From Jejuia sp049889775 (GTDB lineage: Bacteria; Bacteroidota; Bacteroidia; Flavobacteriales; Flavobacteriaceae): a stretch of DNA of 64,000 bases. Position 1 is the stretch's first letter. Each line of letters starts with the position of its first letter. This document shows, piece by piece, positions 9,811-19,158 of the stretch. Location: assembly GCA_049889775.1 (NCBI GenBank), contig JBMHCT010000013.1:15163-79162 (forward strand), given 5' to 3'. Below the pieces are notes generated by a model. That model ran no database searches and was not told where the DNA came from. It worked only from the letters and a program-made list of their open reading frames with translations. A program made the position numbers and the translations under genes.

Positions 9811-12800
9811 TTAGCTTTCTATTTTAGTTTTATTTTGTCTTACATATTCACTTGGTTTAACCCCAAATTGCTTTTTGAAACACTTGGCAAAATAAGATGA
9901 GGTATTAAACCCTGTCATATACATAATCTCCTTAACAGAAAGATCACTTTGCTCAAAGAGTTGAACCGCTCTTTTTAAGCGAATATTTCTTATAAACTCG
10001 CTAGACGACAAACCTGTAATTTCCTTGAATTTTTTGTAGAGATTTGTTCTACTGTATCCCATCTCTTTTACGAGCATTTCAACGTTAAAATCAGTATTCA
10101 TCATATGTTTTTCAACTATTTCTATGGCTTGATTCAAGAAACGTTCATCAACAGAAGTTACCGTAATTTCTTTTGGCTGAAGTGTTATATCTAAATTAAA
10201 TTTCTTGCGTAATTCTTCTCTATGCTTTAGAATGTTTTCTAATTTCAACTCCAAAAGCTCAATATCAAAAGGCTTTCTAATATAGGCGTCAGCGCCCGTT
10301 TTTAAGCCTATTATTTCATTTTCCTGAGACAACTTAGCGGTAAGCATAACCACTGGAATATGGCTCGTTTCTTTCTTACTTTTAATATGCTTACATAGTT
10401 CTATACCGTCCATTATAGGCATCATAACATCAGTTATAACAATTTTTGGCGAAATATTAGTAAGAATATCAACAGCTTCCTCACCATTTTCGGCGGTATA
10501 AACAATATACTTATCCTTTAGTGCTTGCTTTATAAAAGTTCTTATGTCTTCGTTATCATCTACAACGAGTAAAATAGGAGTATCATTACTAGTACCCAAT
10601 AAACTTTTATCCACAATATCATCGTTTAAGCTGATTGCCATAGAGTCCGATTCAGATGAACGCACATGAAAATCACTTTCTGAGGCATCTTTACAGATAA
10701 TTTCTGGAATATTACTGTAAGCTCTTTTTTCGGTAGGAAGTTTTACTGTGAAAGAGGTGCCCTCATTGGGTTTACTTTTTACGTTTATATCTCCTTGATG
10801 TAATTCTATTAAATCTTTTGTAAAAGTAAGACCAATACCCATACCTTTTGCATCTTTCCTGTCTTCATTTTTTTCTGAAAAGAAACGCTCAAAAATATTT
10901 TTAACCTTTTCCTCAGACATCCCAGGGCCAGAGTCTTTCACCTTAATTTGTACATAACTTGAAAACTTATTTGAAGGAGAAGATTCAATATCGTCAAAAT
11001 AACCAATGGATATATTGATATGGCCATTTTCTGGAGTGAATTTGAAAGCATTTGAAAGTAAGTTGTTTATTATTTTTTCAATTGCATCATGGTCAAACCA
11101 AGATAATTTTCCAGTGGTTTCTGAATCTATTGTAAATATAATGCGTTGTTTGCGTGCCAAGAACTGAAAAGGTTCGCTTACTTCTTTTATAAAATTCACC
11201 ATATTACTATTTCTCATTACAAGGCGCATTTTACCTTGATTTATTTTCCTGAAATCTAAGAGTTGGGAAATAAGCCGCATTAGGTAATCTGTATTCTTCT
11301 CCATAAGTTTATATTGCTCTTGTTTGGTCTCGAGCGATAAACTATCTCCCTTTTTTTGTAGATATTTTAATGGGCCTTGAATAAGTGTTAGTGGTGTTGT
11401 AAACTCATGGGTAATATTCGTGAAAAACTCCAGCTTAGCTTTTTGTAACTCGTCGTTTTTCTCACTTTCTATGTGCTCTAGCTCTAACTTATGTTTTTTA
11501 GAGGTTTTTATTAATGTAAATCTCCTGTATAATAAAAGCGCAGCTACAATTAGCAAAAAGTAAATAAAGAACGCAAAACTTGTTAAATAATAGGGAGGTG
11601 CTATGGTGATTTTAATCTCGGCGGGACTAGAATCCCAAATATTATCATTGTTTGAAGCTCTTACCTTAAAGGTGTAAGTACCTGGAGATAAATTGGTATA
11701 CGTAGCACGCCTTTTTTCGGAATTAGCAAATATCCAGTCCTTGTCAAAACCTTCAAGCATGTATAGATAATTGTTTTTGTTGGGTGCTGAAAAATGCAAC
11801 CCTGCAAAATCTAAAGCAAAACTGTTTTCTACATATTTTAATTCAATGTATTTAGATTTACTTATTGGTTCAGATAATAAAACTCTATTGTTTACCTCGT
11901 CACCCACGTTTACACTTTTATTAAAGATTGAAAGTCCAGTAATTACCGTTTCGCCCTCAATTGGATTATCTTTAATTTCATTAGGGTTAAAAACATTAAA
12001 ACCATTTACCCCGCCAAAGAGTAAATCTCCATTTTTTCGTTTTAGTCTTGCTAATTCTTGAAATTCATTATCCTGTAATCCGTCATTTGCATCATAATTC
12101 TTAAAAGTTTCGTTCTCAGGATTAAATTTTGAAATACCTTTATTAGTAGAAATCCAAAGATTTCCATAATCGTCCTCCAAAATACCTTTTACAACATTAT
12201 TTGATAAACCGTCTTTTTCTTGATAAGATAAAAATTTAGCCTCTGATTTCTGGGAGGCAGGTATAAACTTGTTTAAGCCTCCTCCAAAAGTACCTATCCA
12301 TAAATCACCAGCTTTACTTTCATAAAGTTCTAGAATATAGTTGTGGCTTATACTTTTGTTGTCTGCTGCTACATGTTTGAAAATCTTGAATTTTGGATTC
12401 TCTTTTACTTTTTCTTCATTTGTTAACATGGACAAGCCATTGGCTGTTGCAACCCAAATATTACCTTTTTTATCTTCTAAGATATTTCTAATAATATTAT
12501 TTGATACACTTAAAATATCTCTTTCACTCGAAGTTAATCTGTCTTTTTGGTACTGTTTTGATTCTTTATCGTATAACCATCTACATATACCACCGTCGTA
12601 TGTACCTATCCATAAGTTGTTATTATCATCATTAAGAATTTTAAGTATACTTCTACTGATTCCTGAAAAATCTAGTCTGGATGAAGGAAAGATGTTTCTT
12701 GGATTAGTAATATCCAATTGAGAAATACTATGGGGCGCTTCACTGCCAAATAGAAGTATTTTCCGGTTTGCTACTTTTACTTCCTCAATGGCAAATGTTT

Positions 12801-14010
12801 TTTTGATATCAGTATATTCTTTAAAACCAATGTAGTTCTGACTTTTATCTGAAGAAAGCATATTTAAGTTTCCTCCTTCTGTACCAACCCATAAATTGTC
12901 ATTAGAATCCTCAAATAAGGCTCTAATTTTGTCATAACTTAAACTACCCTTTTGTGTTGTGCTTTTTACATGATTAAAAGGTTTCCTCAACGGGTCATAC
13001 TTATTTACTCCTCCACCATTAGTACCTATCCAAATTAAACCAGTTTTATCTTTATATAAGGACTTTATAATATTTTTATTAATGGAATTTGGGCTTCTAG
13101 GGTCATAGCGATATTCTTTTTTAAATTCAATTTTAGGTGTAGCATAAAATTCATATAAACCATTTCCCGTTCCAGCCCAAATAGTTTTGTTACTTGCTAA
13201 TAAATCTCCTATTGCTCCTGGTTTATGGCTATTCCACTCTTTTAAAAGTTTATACTTATTTTTAAGCTTTTTTAATCTAAAAAGACCATTATTACCCCCA
13301 AGAATAATATCGCCATTAACTTCACAAATACTTCTTACGTTAAACGATTTATAGGTAACTCTCTTTAAAGACAAACTTTCAGTGGATTCACCTTCTACAA
13401 CTTTAAATAAGCCATTTGTGGTTCCAAGCCACACATTGTTTTTACTATCTTCAAAAAAGTAATTACCCGACTTAAAATTGTTAATTGGACCTAAGTTTTG
13501 AAATTTAAGTTGAGAGAGATCATCTCCTACAAAGGCAAGATCAATTCCTTGTTTAGAAGCAACCCATAATCTGTTTTTAGAATCTAATAATACCTTAGAA
13601 ATATTATCGTCGCTAATACTTGTTTCATTATTGGGGTTTTCTTTAAAGTGTAAAAACTCCTCTGTTTTCCTATCAAAATAATTAAGTCCATCTCCTGATG
13701 TTCCTATCCATAAATTACCTTCCTTATCACCATCAATGGTAAAAATAAGGTTACTATTAATACTTTTTGGATTGTTTGATTGTGGTAGGTAAGTTGTAAA
13801 ATTATAGCCATCATATTTATTTAATCCGTCATGGGTAGCAAACCACATATAACCATCTTCATCTTGATATATACCATTCACATCGTTTTGAGACAAGCCA
13901 TCATTAGTGCCAATTTGTTCAAAAACAACATTATTGGAATAGCTTTGCGCTCCAGAAATATTAAAAATTAAAACAAAGAATAAAAGAATACTATAGCTAA
14001 GGCACCTCAT
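9811..14010 (-). CDS. Hybrid two-component system sensor/regulator (HTCS)
   Basis: 1399 residues combining sensor and response regulator in one chain, the usual local activator of Bacteroidota polysaccharide loci. Order: signal peptide (1-22); two seven-bladed Reg_prop propellers (about 30-690, many LWIGT repeats); Y_Y_Y domain (about 700-800); one TM helix (about 808-830); HisKA with H868 in NITHEFTTPL; HATPase (NLLSNAFKFT, GMGIGLTF); receiver with D1194 in ITDVMMPIMDG; and a C-terminal AraC DNA-binding domain. It probably senses an oligosaccharide of the neighbouring locus in the periplasm and switches on the locus. It is convergent with the second sulfatase and carries its own promoter. 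Confidence 0.95.
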   Translation of the reverse strand: MRCLSYSILLFFVLIFNISGAQSYSNNVVFEQIGTNDGLSQNDVNGIYQDEDGYMWFATHDGLNKYDGYNFTTYLPQSNNPKSINSNLIFTIDGDKEGNLWIGTSGDGLNYFDRKTEEFLHFKENPNNETSISDDNISKVLLDSKNRLWVASKQGIDLAFVGDDLSQLKFQNLGPINNFKSGNYFFEDSKNNVWLGTTNGLFKVVEGESTESLSLKRVTYKSFNVRSICEVNGDIILGGNNGLFRLKKLKNKYKLLKEWNSHKPGAIGDLLASNKTIWAGTGNGLYEFYATPKIEFKKEYRYDPRSPNSINKNIIKSLYKDKTGLIWIGTNGGGVNKYDPLRKPFNHVKSTTQKGSLSYDKIRALFEDSNDNLWVGTEGGNLNMLSSDKSQNYIGFKEYTDIKKTFAIEEVKVANRKILLFGSEAPHSISQLDITNPRNIFPSSRLDFSGISRSILKILNDDNNNLWIGTYDGGICRWLYDKESKQYQKDRLTSSERDILSVSNNIIRNILEDKKGNIWVATANGLSMLTNEEKVKENPKFKIFKHVAADNKSISHNYILELYESKAGDLWIGTFGGGLNKFIPASQKSEAKFLSYQEKDGLSNNVVKGILEDDYGNLWISTNKGISKFNPENETFKNYDANDGLQDNEFQELARLKRKNGDLLFGGVNGFNVFNPNEIKDNPIEGETVITGLSIFNKSVNVGDEVNNRVLLSEPISKSKYIELKYVENSFALDFAGLHFSAPNKNNYLYMLEGFDKDWIFANSEKRRATYTNLSPGTYTFKVRASNNDNIWDSSPAEIKITIAPPYYLTSFAFFIYFLLIVAALLLYRRFTLIKTSKKHKLELEHIESEKNDELQKAKLEFFTNITHEFTTPLTLIQGPLKYLQKKGDSLSLETKQEQYKLMEKNTDYLMRLISQLLDFRKINQGKMRLVMRNSNMVNFIKEVSEPFQFLARKQRIIFTIDSETTGKLSWFDHDAIEKIINNLLSNAFKFTPENGHINISIGYFDDIESSPSNKFSSYVQIKVKDSGPGMSEEKVKNIFERFFSEKNEDRKDAKGMGIGLTFTKDLIELHQGDINVKSKPNEGTSFTVKLPTEKRAYSNIPEIICKDASESDFHVRSSESDSMAISLNDDIVDKSLLGTSNDTPILLVVDDNEDIRTFIKQALKDKYIVYTAENGEEAVDILTNISPKIVITDVMMPIMDGIELCKHIKSKKETSHIPVVMLTAKLSQENEIIGLKTGADAYIRKPFDIELLELKLENILKHREELRKKFNLDITLQPKEITVTSVDERFLNQAIEIVEKHMMNTDFNVEMLVKEMGYSRTNLYKKFKEITGLSSSEFIRNIRLKRAVQLFEQSDLSVKEIMYMTGFNTSSYFAKCFKKQFGVKPSEYVRQNKTKIES

Positions 14011-14037
14011 TATTTTCGATTTTAGGGAAAACTACAT

Positions 14038-14045
14038 CAAAGATA
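14038..14045 (-). promoter_or_regulatory. Probable -7 element of the HTCS gene, with a palindrome upstream
   Basis: On the minus strand this reads TATCTTTG, an exact match to the Bacteroidota -7 consensus TAnnTTTG, 28 bp upstream of the HTCS start. No clear TTG -33 box is present. Instead the perfect palindrome ACCCGCGGGT lies at 14063-14072, where an activator or repressor could bind. Confidence 0.4.
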
Positions 14046-14107
14046 CCTATTTAAAAGAAATTACCCGCGGGTTTAATAAGTTGTAACAAGTATGGGGCCT
14101 TAATTTC

Positions 14108-14260
14108 TCAATCTAAGGCATTTTTAGTAACAAACCATCGCCAACCAATAATGGCTAACTGCAGTTTTGTGGCTTTAGATAAATCTAAACCAATTTTGGA
14201 ATAACTTGGAAGTATTATTTTGTTAATTCTGGCCAAAAGTTTAAAAACTTGCTGTTTCAC
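14108..14260 (-). CDS. Small conserved flavobacterial protein (often annotated 'SsrA-binding protein')
   Basis: A 50-codon frame with GTG start at 14258-14260 and TGA at 14108-14110. The sequence is basic, with KLLARINKIILPSYS, then LDLSKATKLQLAIIGWR, ending FVTKNALD. I recognise this pattern as a roughly 50-residue flavobacterial family that databases often label SsrA-binding protein, although it is far too short to be SmpB. Function is unknown; the amphipathic, basic character might suit RNA or membrane contact. The GTG start is supported by the family's N-terminus (M-K-x-x-V/I-F-K). It stands alone between the HTCS and the M56 peptidase genes. Confidence 0.65.
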   Translation of the reverse strand: MKQQVFKLLARINKIILPSYSKIGLDLSKATKLQLAIIGWRWFVTKNALD

Positions 14261-14284
14261 TTTTTTAGTATTTAAACAAAAATA

Positions 14285-14312
14285 GTAAAACTTATTCTAG
14301 ACTAAGTTTTAC
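14285..14312. repeat. 10-bp perfect inverted repeat
   Basis: GTAAAACTTA (14285-14294) and TAAGTTTTAC (14303-14312) flank an 8-nt loop, followed on the plus strand by a T run. It sits 25 bp upstream of the 50-codon gene. It could be an operator for that gene or the terminator of a vanished plus-strand transcript. The following stretch, 14321-14692, holds nothing else I can support. Confidence 0.4.
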
Positions 14313-14692
14313 ATTTTTTTGGAAAAAGGACTAAATAATAGCTGATATAATAAGTATTACAACATCAACTACAAATTTGGCAAGGGTCATCATATTTTAA
14401 GTGGTTTTAAGGTTAACTATTATCAATGTTTTTTCAATATATAGTTAGGGTGAATACCCGTCAAGTAATTTGCTTAAAATCGATGAAATTGAATATAGAA
14501 TTGTAAGTAAAAAAATTAATTTAGTTTTAATATTAATGTGACTTACTTAATTTAAGTTTTTATTTTAAACTAAATAAGTGAAAAATGATTATAGAACTAA
14601 ATAATTATAGGGGTATTTTGAAGCACTTTTTTAAAAACAAGGCCGTTTTTATTGTGAAAACTTGGTTTTTGCTAATATTCATCTTTTCCAAT

Positions 14693-14720
14693 GAAAAAAA
14701 AGACACTCCAATGAGTGTCT
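14693..14720 (-). terminator. Rho-independent terminator of the M56 peptidase gene
   Basis: On the minus strand GACACTC-ATTG-GAGTGTC forms a 7- to 8-bp hairpin followed by a run of eight T, 28 bp after the stop of the M56 gene. Confidence 0.75.
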
Positions 14721-14748
14721 TAATTAGGTAGCCAATAACCTTTAATTT

Positions 14749-16743
14749 TTATTTTGATGTTGTAATTTCGATAACTCCTTCTTTGCCTTTTTCGCCATAT
14801 TTTTCGATGGCCGATTTTCCTTTAAGTACTTTAACATGAGTTATATCTTCAGGTTTTAATTTCTTCATTTTCTTTTTTGATGATTCTTTCCCATCAATGA
14901 AAATTAAAGCTTTATTGTTTTTGAGTTTGAATTTAGCATTGCCTTTCAAGTCCGTTGTTTCATTTTCCTCCTCTATTATTATCGAGTTCTTTTCACTCTG
15001 ATTATTCATCTCCAAAACCAGCGGCTTCTTAGTTGAAATTAATACCACACCATCCTTGGCTCTGTCTCCAAAAATTGCAGTTCCACTTTCTCCTTTTAAA
15101 ACGCTAATGCTTTCTATCTCTTCTGGAGATATATCGTCCATTTTAGACCTTTTTAATTCCTTTCCATTAACTATTAATAAAGGTTCAGAGCCATCCTCTA
15201 CATCTCTGATAATAATTTTGCTTTTTGTTTTTTTAAATTTTAGATCTTTTTTATCAATAATACTATCTCCCTGACGGAAAATAAGAACATCATTTTCTTT
15301 ATGATTTTTATCTTGTTCTCTAATAATGATAACATCTTCTTCAACCTCCTTATCTTCTCCATTTTCATCCTTAATAACTTCTGTAATCACTTCAATTACT
15401 TTGTTTTTATCGCTAGAGAGAATGAACTTATTAGTCGCCTCGGTATTTCCTATGGAAACAGAACCTTTAGAATCATATTTTATCATTATAGGCTGTATAG
15501 CATCAGTATTACTTATACTATAATTGGCGTTTGAACTTTTTGTGCTAGCTTCAATTTTTATGGCAATAATAGCACCATCATCATTTCTCTTTAAACCGCT
15601 AAATTTTAATGTTAGTCCATTTTCTTTTTGAGATGTAACCAAATCATCTAACTCCGTATCCGAGGTGTTTTTTGTTACAATTATAACTTCTCCATTGTTT
15701 TGCTTAGAAATAGCTTCGACTTGTTTTACTGAAGGTATTTCACCTTTACTTGTAGTTTTAGAAAATGATGTTTTATGACTTGAATTGGTTATCTTTTGAC
15801 GCTTTGACGAGTTAGTTTCAGTTATAAAGGGAACAGTTTCTTCAATAAGATCTAACTCTGGTGTTACATAAGTTACCGCTGATTCTTTGTAGATATAACG
15901 TTCTTCAGTATTGAAACTCATTAAAAACAACCCTAAAAATGGAAGAATAAGTAAAAATTTAAGTTGACTTGTTTTTTTTGATTTTGATTTGTGTAACATA
16001 ACGATTCGTTTTTTGATTAATGAATTATAAAAAGTATTACCTAAAACCAATTGTTGATGAGCAATGCCTGTTTTAAGTAAGGTATATTGATATGTTTTTT
16101 TACAGCTAGTAGTGCTTACGGCAGATTTATCGGCTAAAAATTCTAAATTTTGTTTTAAACTTTTGCTATAAAACCAAATAATGGGGTTAAACCAAAAAAC
16201 AATACAAGCTATTTGGGTAAGTAAAACATCAAATGAATGATTTTGATCGGCATGTGCTTTTTCATGCGTAATTACCTGATCTAGTTCTATTTTGCTAAAT
16301 GTGTTAGGGTTGTAAACTATCCAGTTGAAAAAAGAGAAGGGGGGCACCTTTTCTGGTGTTGTTACATAAATAAAGTTCCCATAACGTTCTTTTTTATTCC
16401 TAACTATAATTTTAACTAAAGCTACTAATTGTAATATGAATCTAGTAAAGCAAACCACAACACCACATAAATATGCAAACATTAAGTAATCGTTCAAGCT
16501 TAAAGCAGGTGCTGTTTCTTCAATTATTTGCGCACTATTCATATCAATAACAAAACTAGACATGTCTATGGCTGCACGTTCCACATATATTGGAATAACT
16601 ACAAGAGGAACGAGAAAGGTTAACAATAAGCCCAAAATTAAATAGATTCTATTAGCGCTATAAAAGGTATCTTTTCTTAAAAACAGTAAGTAGAACAGAT
16701 AAAATATAGCAATAATCCCAGATGCTTTCAATAAGTAATCCAT
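14749..16743 (-). CDS. BlaR1-like M56 family membrane metallopeptidase with plug-like C-terminal repeats
   Basis: 664 residues. The N-terminal 280 carry about four TM helices and the M56 zinc motif H160-E161-x-x-H164 (THEKAH), as in the sensors BlaR1 and MecR1. The part after the last TM is not a penicillin-binding sensor domain. It is a Ser/Thr/Lys-rich linker ending in two related segments of about 49 residues (near 535-583 and 616-664): a hydrophobic (V/I)(N/D)GKE strand, an 'I..(S/H)(I/V).VLKG' strand and a final GV(V/I)(L/E)I(S/T)T. These resemble the TonB-receptor plug strand pattern. Its stop-to-start spacing with the BlaI-type repressor is 2 bp, so they form one operon. The signal is unknown. 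Confidence 0.88.
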   Translation of the reverse strand: MDYLLKASGIIAIFYLFYLLFLRKDTFYSANRIYLILGLLLTFLVPLVVIPIYVERAAIDMSSFVIDMNSAQIIEETAPALSLNDYLMFAYLCGVVVCFTRFILQLVALVKIIVRNKKERYGNFIYVTTPEKVPPFSFFNWIVYNPNTFSKIELDQVITHEKAHADQNHSFDVLLTQIACIVFWFNPIIWFYSKSLKQNLEFLADKSAVSTTSCKKTYQYTLLKTGIAHQQLVLGNTFYNSLIKKRIVMLHKSKSKKTSQLKFLLILPFLGLFLMSFNTEERYIYKESAVTYVTPELDLIEETVPFITETNSSKRQKITNSSHKTSFSKTTSKGEIPSVKQVEAISKQNNGEVIIVTKNTSDTELDDLVTSQKENGLTLKFSGLKRNDDGAIIAIKIEASTKSSNANYSISNTDAIQPIMIKYDSKGSVSIGNTEATNKFILSSDKNKVIEVITEVIKDENGEDKEVEEDVIIIREQDKNHKENDVLIFRQGDSIIDKKDLKFKKTKSKIIIRDVEDGSEPLLIVNGKELKRSKMDDISPEEIESISVLKGESGTAIFGDRAKDGVVLISTKKPLVLEMNNQSEKNSIIIEEENETTDLKGNAKFKLKNNKALIFIDGKESSKKKMKKLKPEDITHVKVLKGKSAIEKYGEKGKEGVIEITTSK

Positions 16744-16745
16744 AG

Positions 16746-17105
16746 TTATTTTTTCTTTTCAATTATTGAAATAATCTCCTTTAAATCCTCTACGCTAATT
16801 TTATCTTCCTTGGCAAAAAACGAGACCACGTTTTTATAAGAATTGTTAAAATAGTTGTTGATAGCTGTCGTCATAAATCTCTTTCTATAATCTTCTTTAT
16901 TGACTAAAGGGTAGTATTGGTGGGTTTTTCCAAAGGCGTTATAGCTTACGTAACCTTTATCCTCCAAATTCCTAATAATGGTAGAAAGTGTGTTGTAATG
17001 TGGTTTGTCCTCCTTTATTTCAGCAAGCACATCTTTAACAAAAGCCTTTTTAAGCTTCCATAAAATGTGCATAATTTCTTCTTCTTTGTTTGTTAGTTTT
17101 TCCAT
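16746..17105 (-). CDS. BlaI/MecI/CopY family transcriptional repressor
   Basis: 119 residues from ATG 17105 (MEKLTNKEEEIMHILW); a longer frame to 17129 exists, but the family begins at this methionine. Winged helix: K-E-E-x-I-M-x-I-L-W, then LAEIKEDKPHYNTLSTIIRNL (recognition region) and GYVSYNAFGKTHQYYPLV, the wing. The C-terminal helices mediate dimerization. In the Bla/Mec paradigm, the membrane M56 peptidase triggers cleavage of this repressor and derepression of target genes. The adjacent M56 gene and the operator dyads just upstream support autoregulation. What it controls beyond its own operon cannot be seen. Confidence 0.93.
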   Translation of the reverse strand: MEKLTNKEEEIMHILWKLKKAFVKDVLAEIKEDKPHYNTLSTIIRNLEDKGYVSYNAFGKTHQYYPLVNKEDYRKRFMTTAINNYFNNSYKNVVSFFAKEDKISVEDLKEIISIIEKKK

Positions 17106-17130
17106 TACATTATATTTCAATACAAACATA

Positions 17131-17167
17131 TAACTATTTTTATAGTTATAAAACTATTTTAATAGTT
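17131..17167. promoter_or_regulatory. Tandem BlaI-type operator dyads
   Basis: Two inverted repeats lie just upstream of the repressor start. TAACTAT-TTTT-ATAGTTA spans 17131-17148, and AACTAT-TTTA-ATAGTT spans 17152-17167. Each has a 4-nt spacer, and their centres (17139.5 and 17159.5) are exactly 20 bp apart, about two helical turns. Paired dyads of this size are typical targets of BlaI/MecI dimers. Confidence 0.7.
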
Positions 17168-17345
17168 ATTTAACGAAAAAATTAGTTGACATCCGAATTT
17201 AAAGACTAAAATCTTTGAATATGCTATCGTTCAAAACTGTTTTTTGATTTTGATTTTTACTTTTTCCTAAACTACGAGTTGAATAAGGTATATCACTTCA
17301 ATATAAATCTTGAATCTTAGTAGTATATTCGCAAAAAATTAAAGT

Positions 17346-18290
17346 ATGAGTATCCTTTGGGTAATTCTTGGTTTTATTTTATTGGTAATAGGAGGTGAGT
17401 ATTTAGTGCGTTCTTCAGTAGCATTGTCCTTTAAATTTAATATCTCTAAGATGGTCATTGGTATGACGGTGGTATCTTTTGCTACCTCGGCTCCAGAGCT
17501 TTTGGTGAGTTTGCAAGCGGCATTGTCTGGTTCTCCAGCAATAGCTATTAATAATGTTTTGGGGTCAAATATTGCAAATATTGGTCTGGTACTTGGAGTT
17601 ACAGCTTTAGTTGGACCAATAATAGTAGATAAATCATTTTACAAGTTGAATTGGCCTGTAATGATGCTATTCTCAATTGCATTTTACTTTTTCCTTAAAA
17701 ATGACAATATATTAACTGGATTTGAAGGTGGAAGCCTATTTCTCGGGTTAATCATTTTCTTAGTTATTCTTATTCGCAATGCAAAAAAAGATGTGGTGAT
17801 TGAAGAGGTAGATGAAACATTAGCCAAGGTTTCTAATTTTAAAATAGCGATTTGGCTAGGTATTGGGGCTGCAGCCCTGTATTTTGGTAGTGAATGGTTG
17901 GTAGAAGGGTCTAAAGAGATAGCGCGCTCCGTAGGCGTAAGCGAAGCAGTTATTGGGGTGTCACTTATTGCTATTGGTACTAGCGTTCCAGAACTAGCTG
18001 CATCGGTTATTGCAGCTGCAAAGCAAGAAAAAGCTATTTCTTTGGGTAATTTAATAGGTTCAAATATTTTTAATATCGCTTCTGTTCTTGGGCTAACATC
18101 TCTTATAAAACCAATTGCAGTAACAGAACCTCAAATTTTATCTAGCGATATGTTTTGGATGTTGGGTTTTGCTACAGTATTGCTGCCTATCATTTTTATA
18201 CCTAAACAGATGCAAATAAGCCGATTTAAAGGCTTTTTCTTGGTGCTGGCATATGGTATTTTTATGGTATTTGTGTTTTCGAACAAGTAA
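17346..18290 (+). CDS. Calcium/sodium antiporter (CaCA family, YrbG-like)
   Basis: 314 residues, an inner-membrane cation/Ca2+ exchanger. The two inverted half-repeats are clear. The first alpha-repeat has FATSAPELLVSLQAAL and GSNIANIGLVLG (about 45-85), the second GTSVPELAASVIAA and GSNIFNIASVLG (about 210-250). The acidic residues of the two PEL motifs coordinate the ion. About ten TM helices are separated by a short charged loop (about 140-160). Length and motifs match bacterial YrbG-like antiporters. It is monocistronic; the next gene starts 70 bp later. Confidence 0.93.
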   Translation: MSILWVILGFILLVIGGEYLVRSSVALSFKFNISKMVIGMTVVSFATSAPELLVSLQAALSGSPAIAINNVLGSNIANIGLVLGVTALVGPIIVDKSFYKLNWPVMMLFSIAFYFFLKNDNILTGFEGGSLFLGLIIFLVILIRNAKKDVVIEEVDETLAKVSNFKIAIWLGIGAAALYFGSEWLVEGSKEIARSVGVSEAVIGVSLIAIGTSVPELAASVIAAAKQEKAISLGNLIGSNIFNIASVLGLTSLIKPIAVTEPQILSSDMFWMLGFATVLLPIIFIPKQMQISRFKGFFLVLAYGIFMVFVFSNK

Positions 18291-18360
18291 GTTAATTACC
18301 CTTATTTCATTAAAAAATGAAAGGATTGAAAACCATCTCATGACTTATTTACAATTTATT

Positions 18361-19098
18361 ATGAAGTACTTTTTTTTAATTATACTACTTTGTATTTTTA
18401 GTTGTAAAGAATCACCTAAAGCACTAACCGCTCAAGAAATTATTGATAATACTATAGAAGTACATTGTGGCGGCAACTGCGAAAATGCAACAATGATATT
18501 TGCCTTTAGAGGTAAAAGTTATAAGTCCATTAAAAATAAGGGGCTCTACCATTACGAGCGTATTCAAAGAAAAGGTGATACTCTTATACGGGATATTCTA
18601 AGCAACAATGGTTTTCAAAGGTTTATAAACGATTCCTTATTTGAAATTCCAAACGCAATAGCTACTAAATATGCAAATAGCGTCAACAGTGTGCATTATT
18701 TTGCGCAGTTACCTTATGGACTAAATGCGGCGGCTGTAAAGAAGGTGCTTTTTGGGGAATCTGAAATAAAAGGAAAACTATATTACAAAATAGGTGTTAG
18801 TTTTAACGAAGAGGGTGGAGGTACAGACTTTGAAGATAAATTTGTGTATTGGATTTCTAAAGATGATTTTTCAATGGATTATTTGGCTTATAGTTATGCA
18901 GTTAATGGCGGAGGTATTCGGTTTAGAGAAGCTTATAATAAAAGAATTGTAAATGGGATAACGTTTCTTGATTATAATAATTATAAACCCGATAGTTTAA
19001 ATATAGATCTTACTGATTTGGATGATTTATTTATAGCAAAGAAACTTAAACTGATCTCTAAAATTGAACTCGATAATGTTCAAGTTCATATAAACTAG
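18361..19098 (+). CDS. DUF6503-like lipoprotein of unknown function
   Basis: 245 residues from ATG 18361, chosen because it opens a clean lipoprotein signal (MKYFFLIILLCIFSC, Cys15). The frame extends upstream to 18253 into the antiporter gene without better support. The body has FRGKSYKSIKNKG, an S-N-N-G-F-x-R segment, NSVHYFAQLPYGLN, VSFNEEGGGTDFED, YLAYSYAVNGGG and a terminal YNNYKPDS. I recognise this as the flavobacterial family DUF6503, which looks like a beta-rich periplasmic lipid- or ligand-binding fold. There is no experimental function. It ends 60 bp before the convergent purA stop and shares a terminator with it. Confidence 0.7.
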   Translation: MKYFFLIILLCIFSCKESPKALTAQEIIDNTIEVHCGGNCENATMIFAFRGKSYKSIKNKGLYHYERIQRKGDTLIRDILSNNGFQRFINDSLFEIPNAIATKYANSVNSVHYFAQLPYGLNAAAVKKVLFGESEIKGKLYYKIGVSFNEEGGGTDFEDKFVYWISKDDFSMDYLAYSYAVNGGGIRFREAYNKRIVNGITFLDYNNYKPDSLNIDLTDLDDLFIAKKLKLISKIELDNVQVHIN

Positions 19099-19116
19099 TT
19101 CAAATGAACGGAATAA

Positions 19117-19141
19117 AAAAAGCTGCTACTCTCAGCTTTTT
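19117..19141. terminator. Bidirectional terminator between convergent genes
   Basis: AAAAAGCTG (19117-19125) pairs with CAGCTTTTT (19133-19141) around a short loop. The A/T-rich flanks make it usable on both strands, for the DUF6503-like gene and for purA. Confidence 0.8.
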
Positions 19142-19158
19142 ATTTATAAATTCAATTT

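Noticed and set aside
12341..12721. 126-codon frame on the plus strand inside the HTCS gene
   Set aside because: Reverse shadow of the Reg_prop propeller repeats; no start context, no recognisable protein features.
14585..14731. Possible 48-codon plus-strand ORF before the M56 gene
   Set aside because: It runs through the terminator hairpin of the M56 gene, and the hydrophobic stretch is unlike a known family; probably chance.
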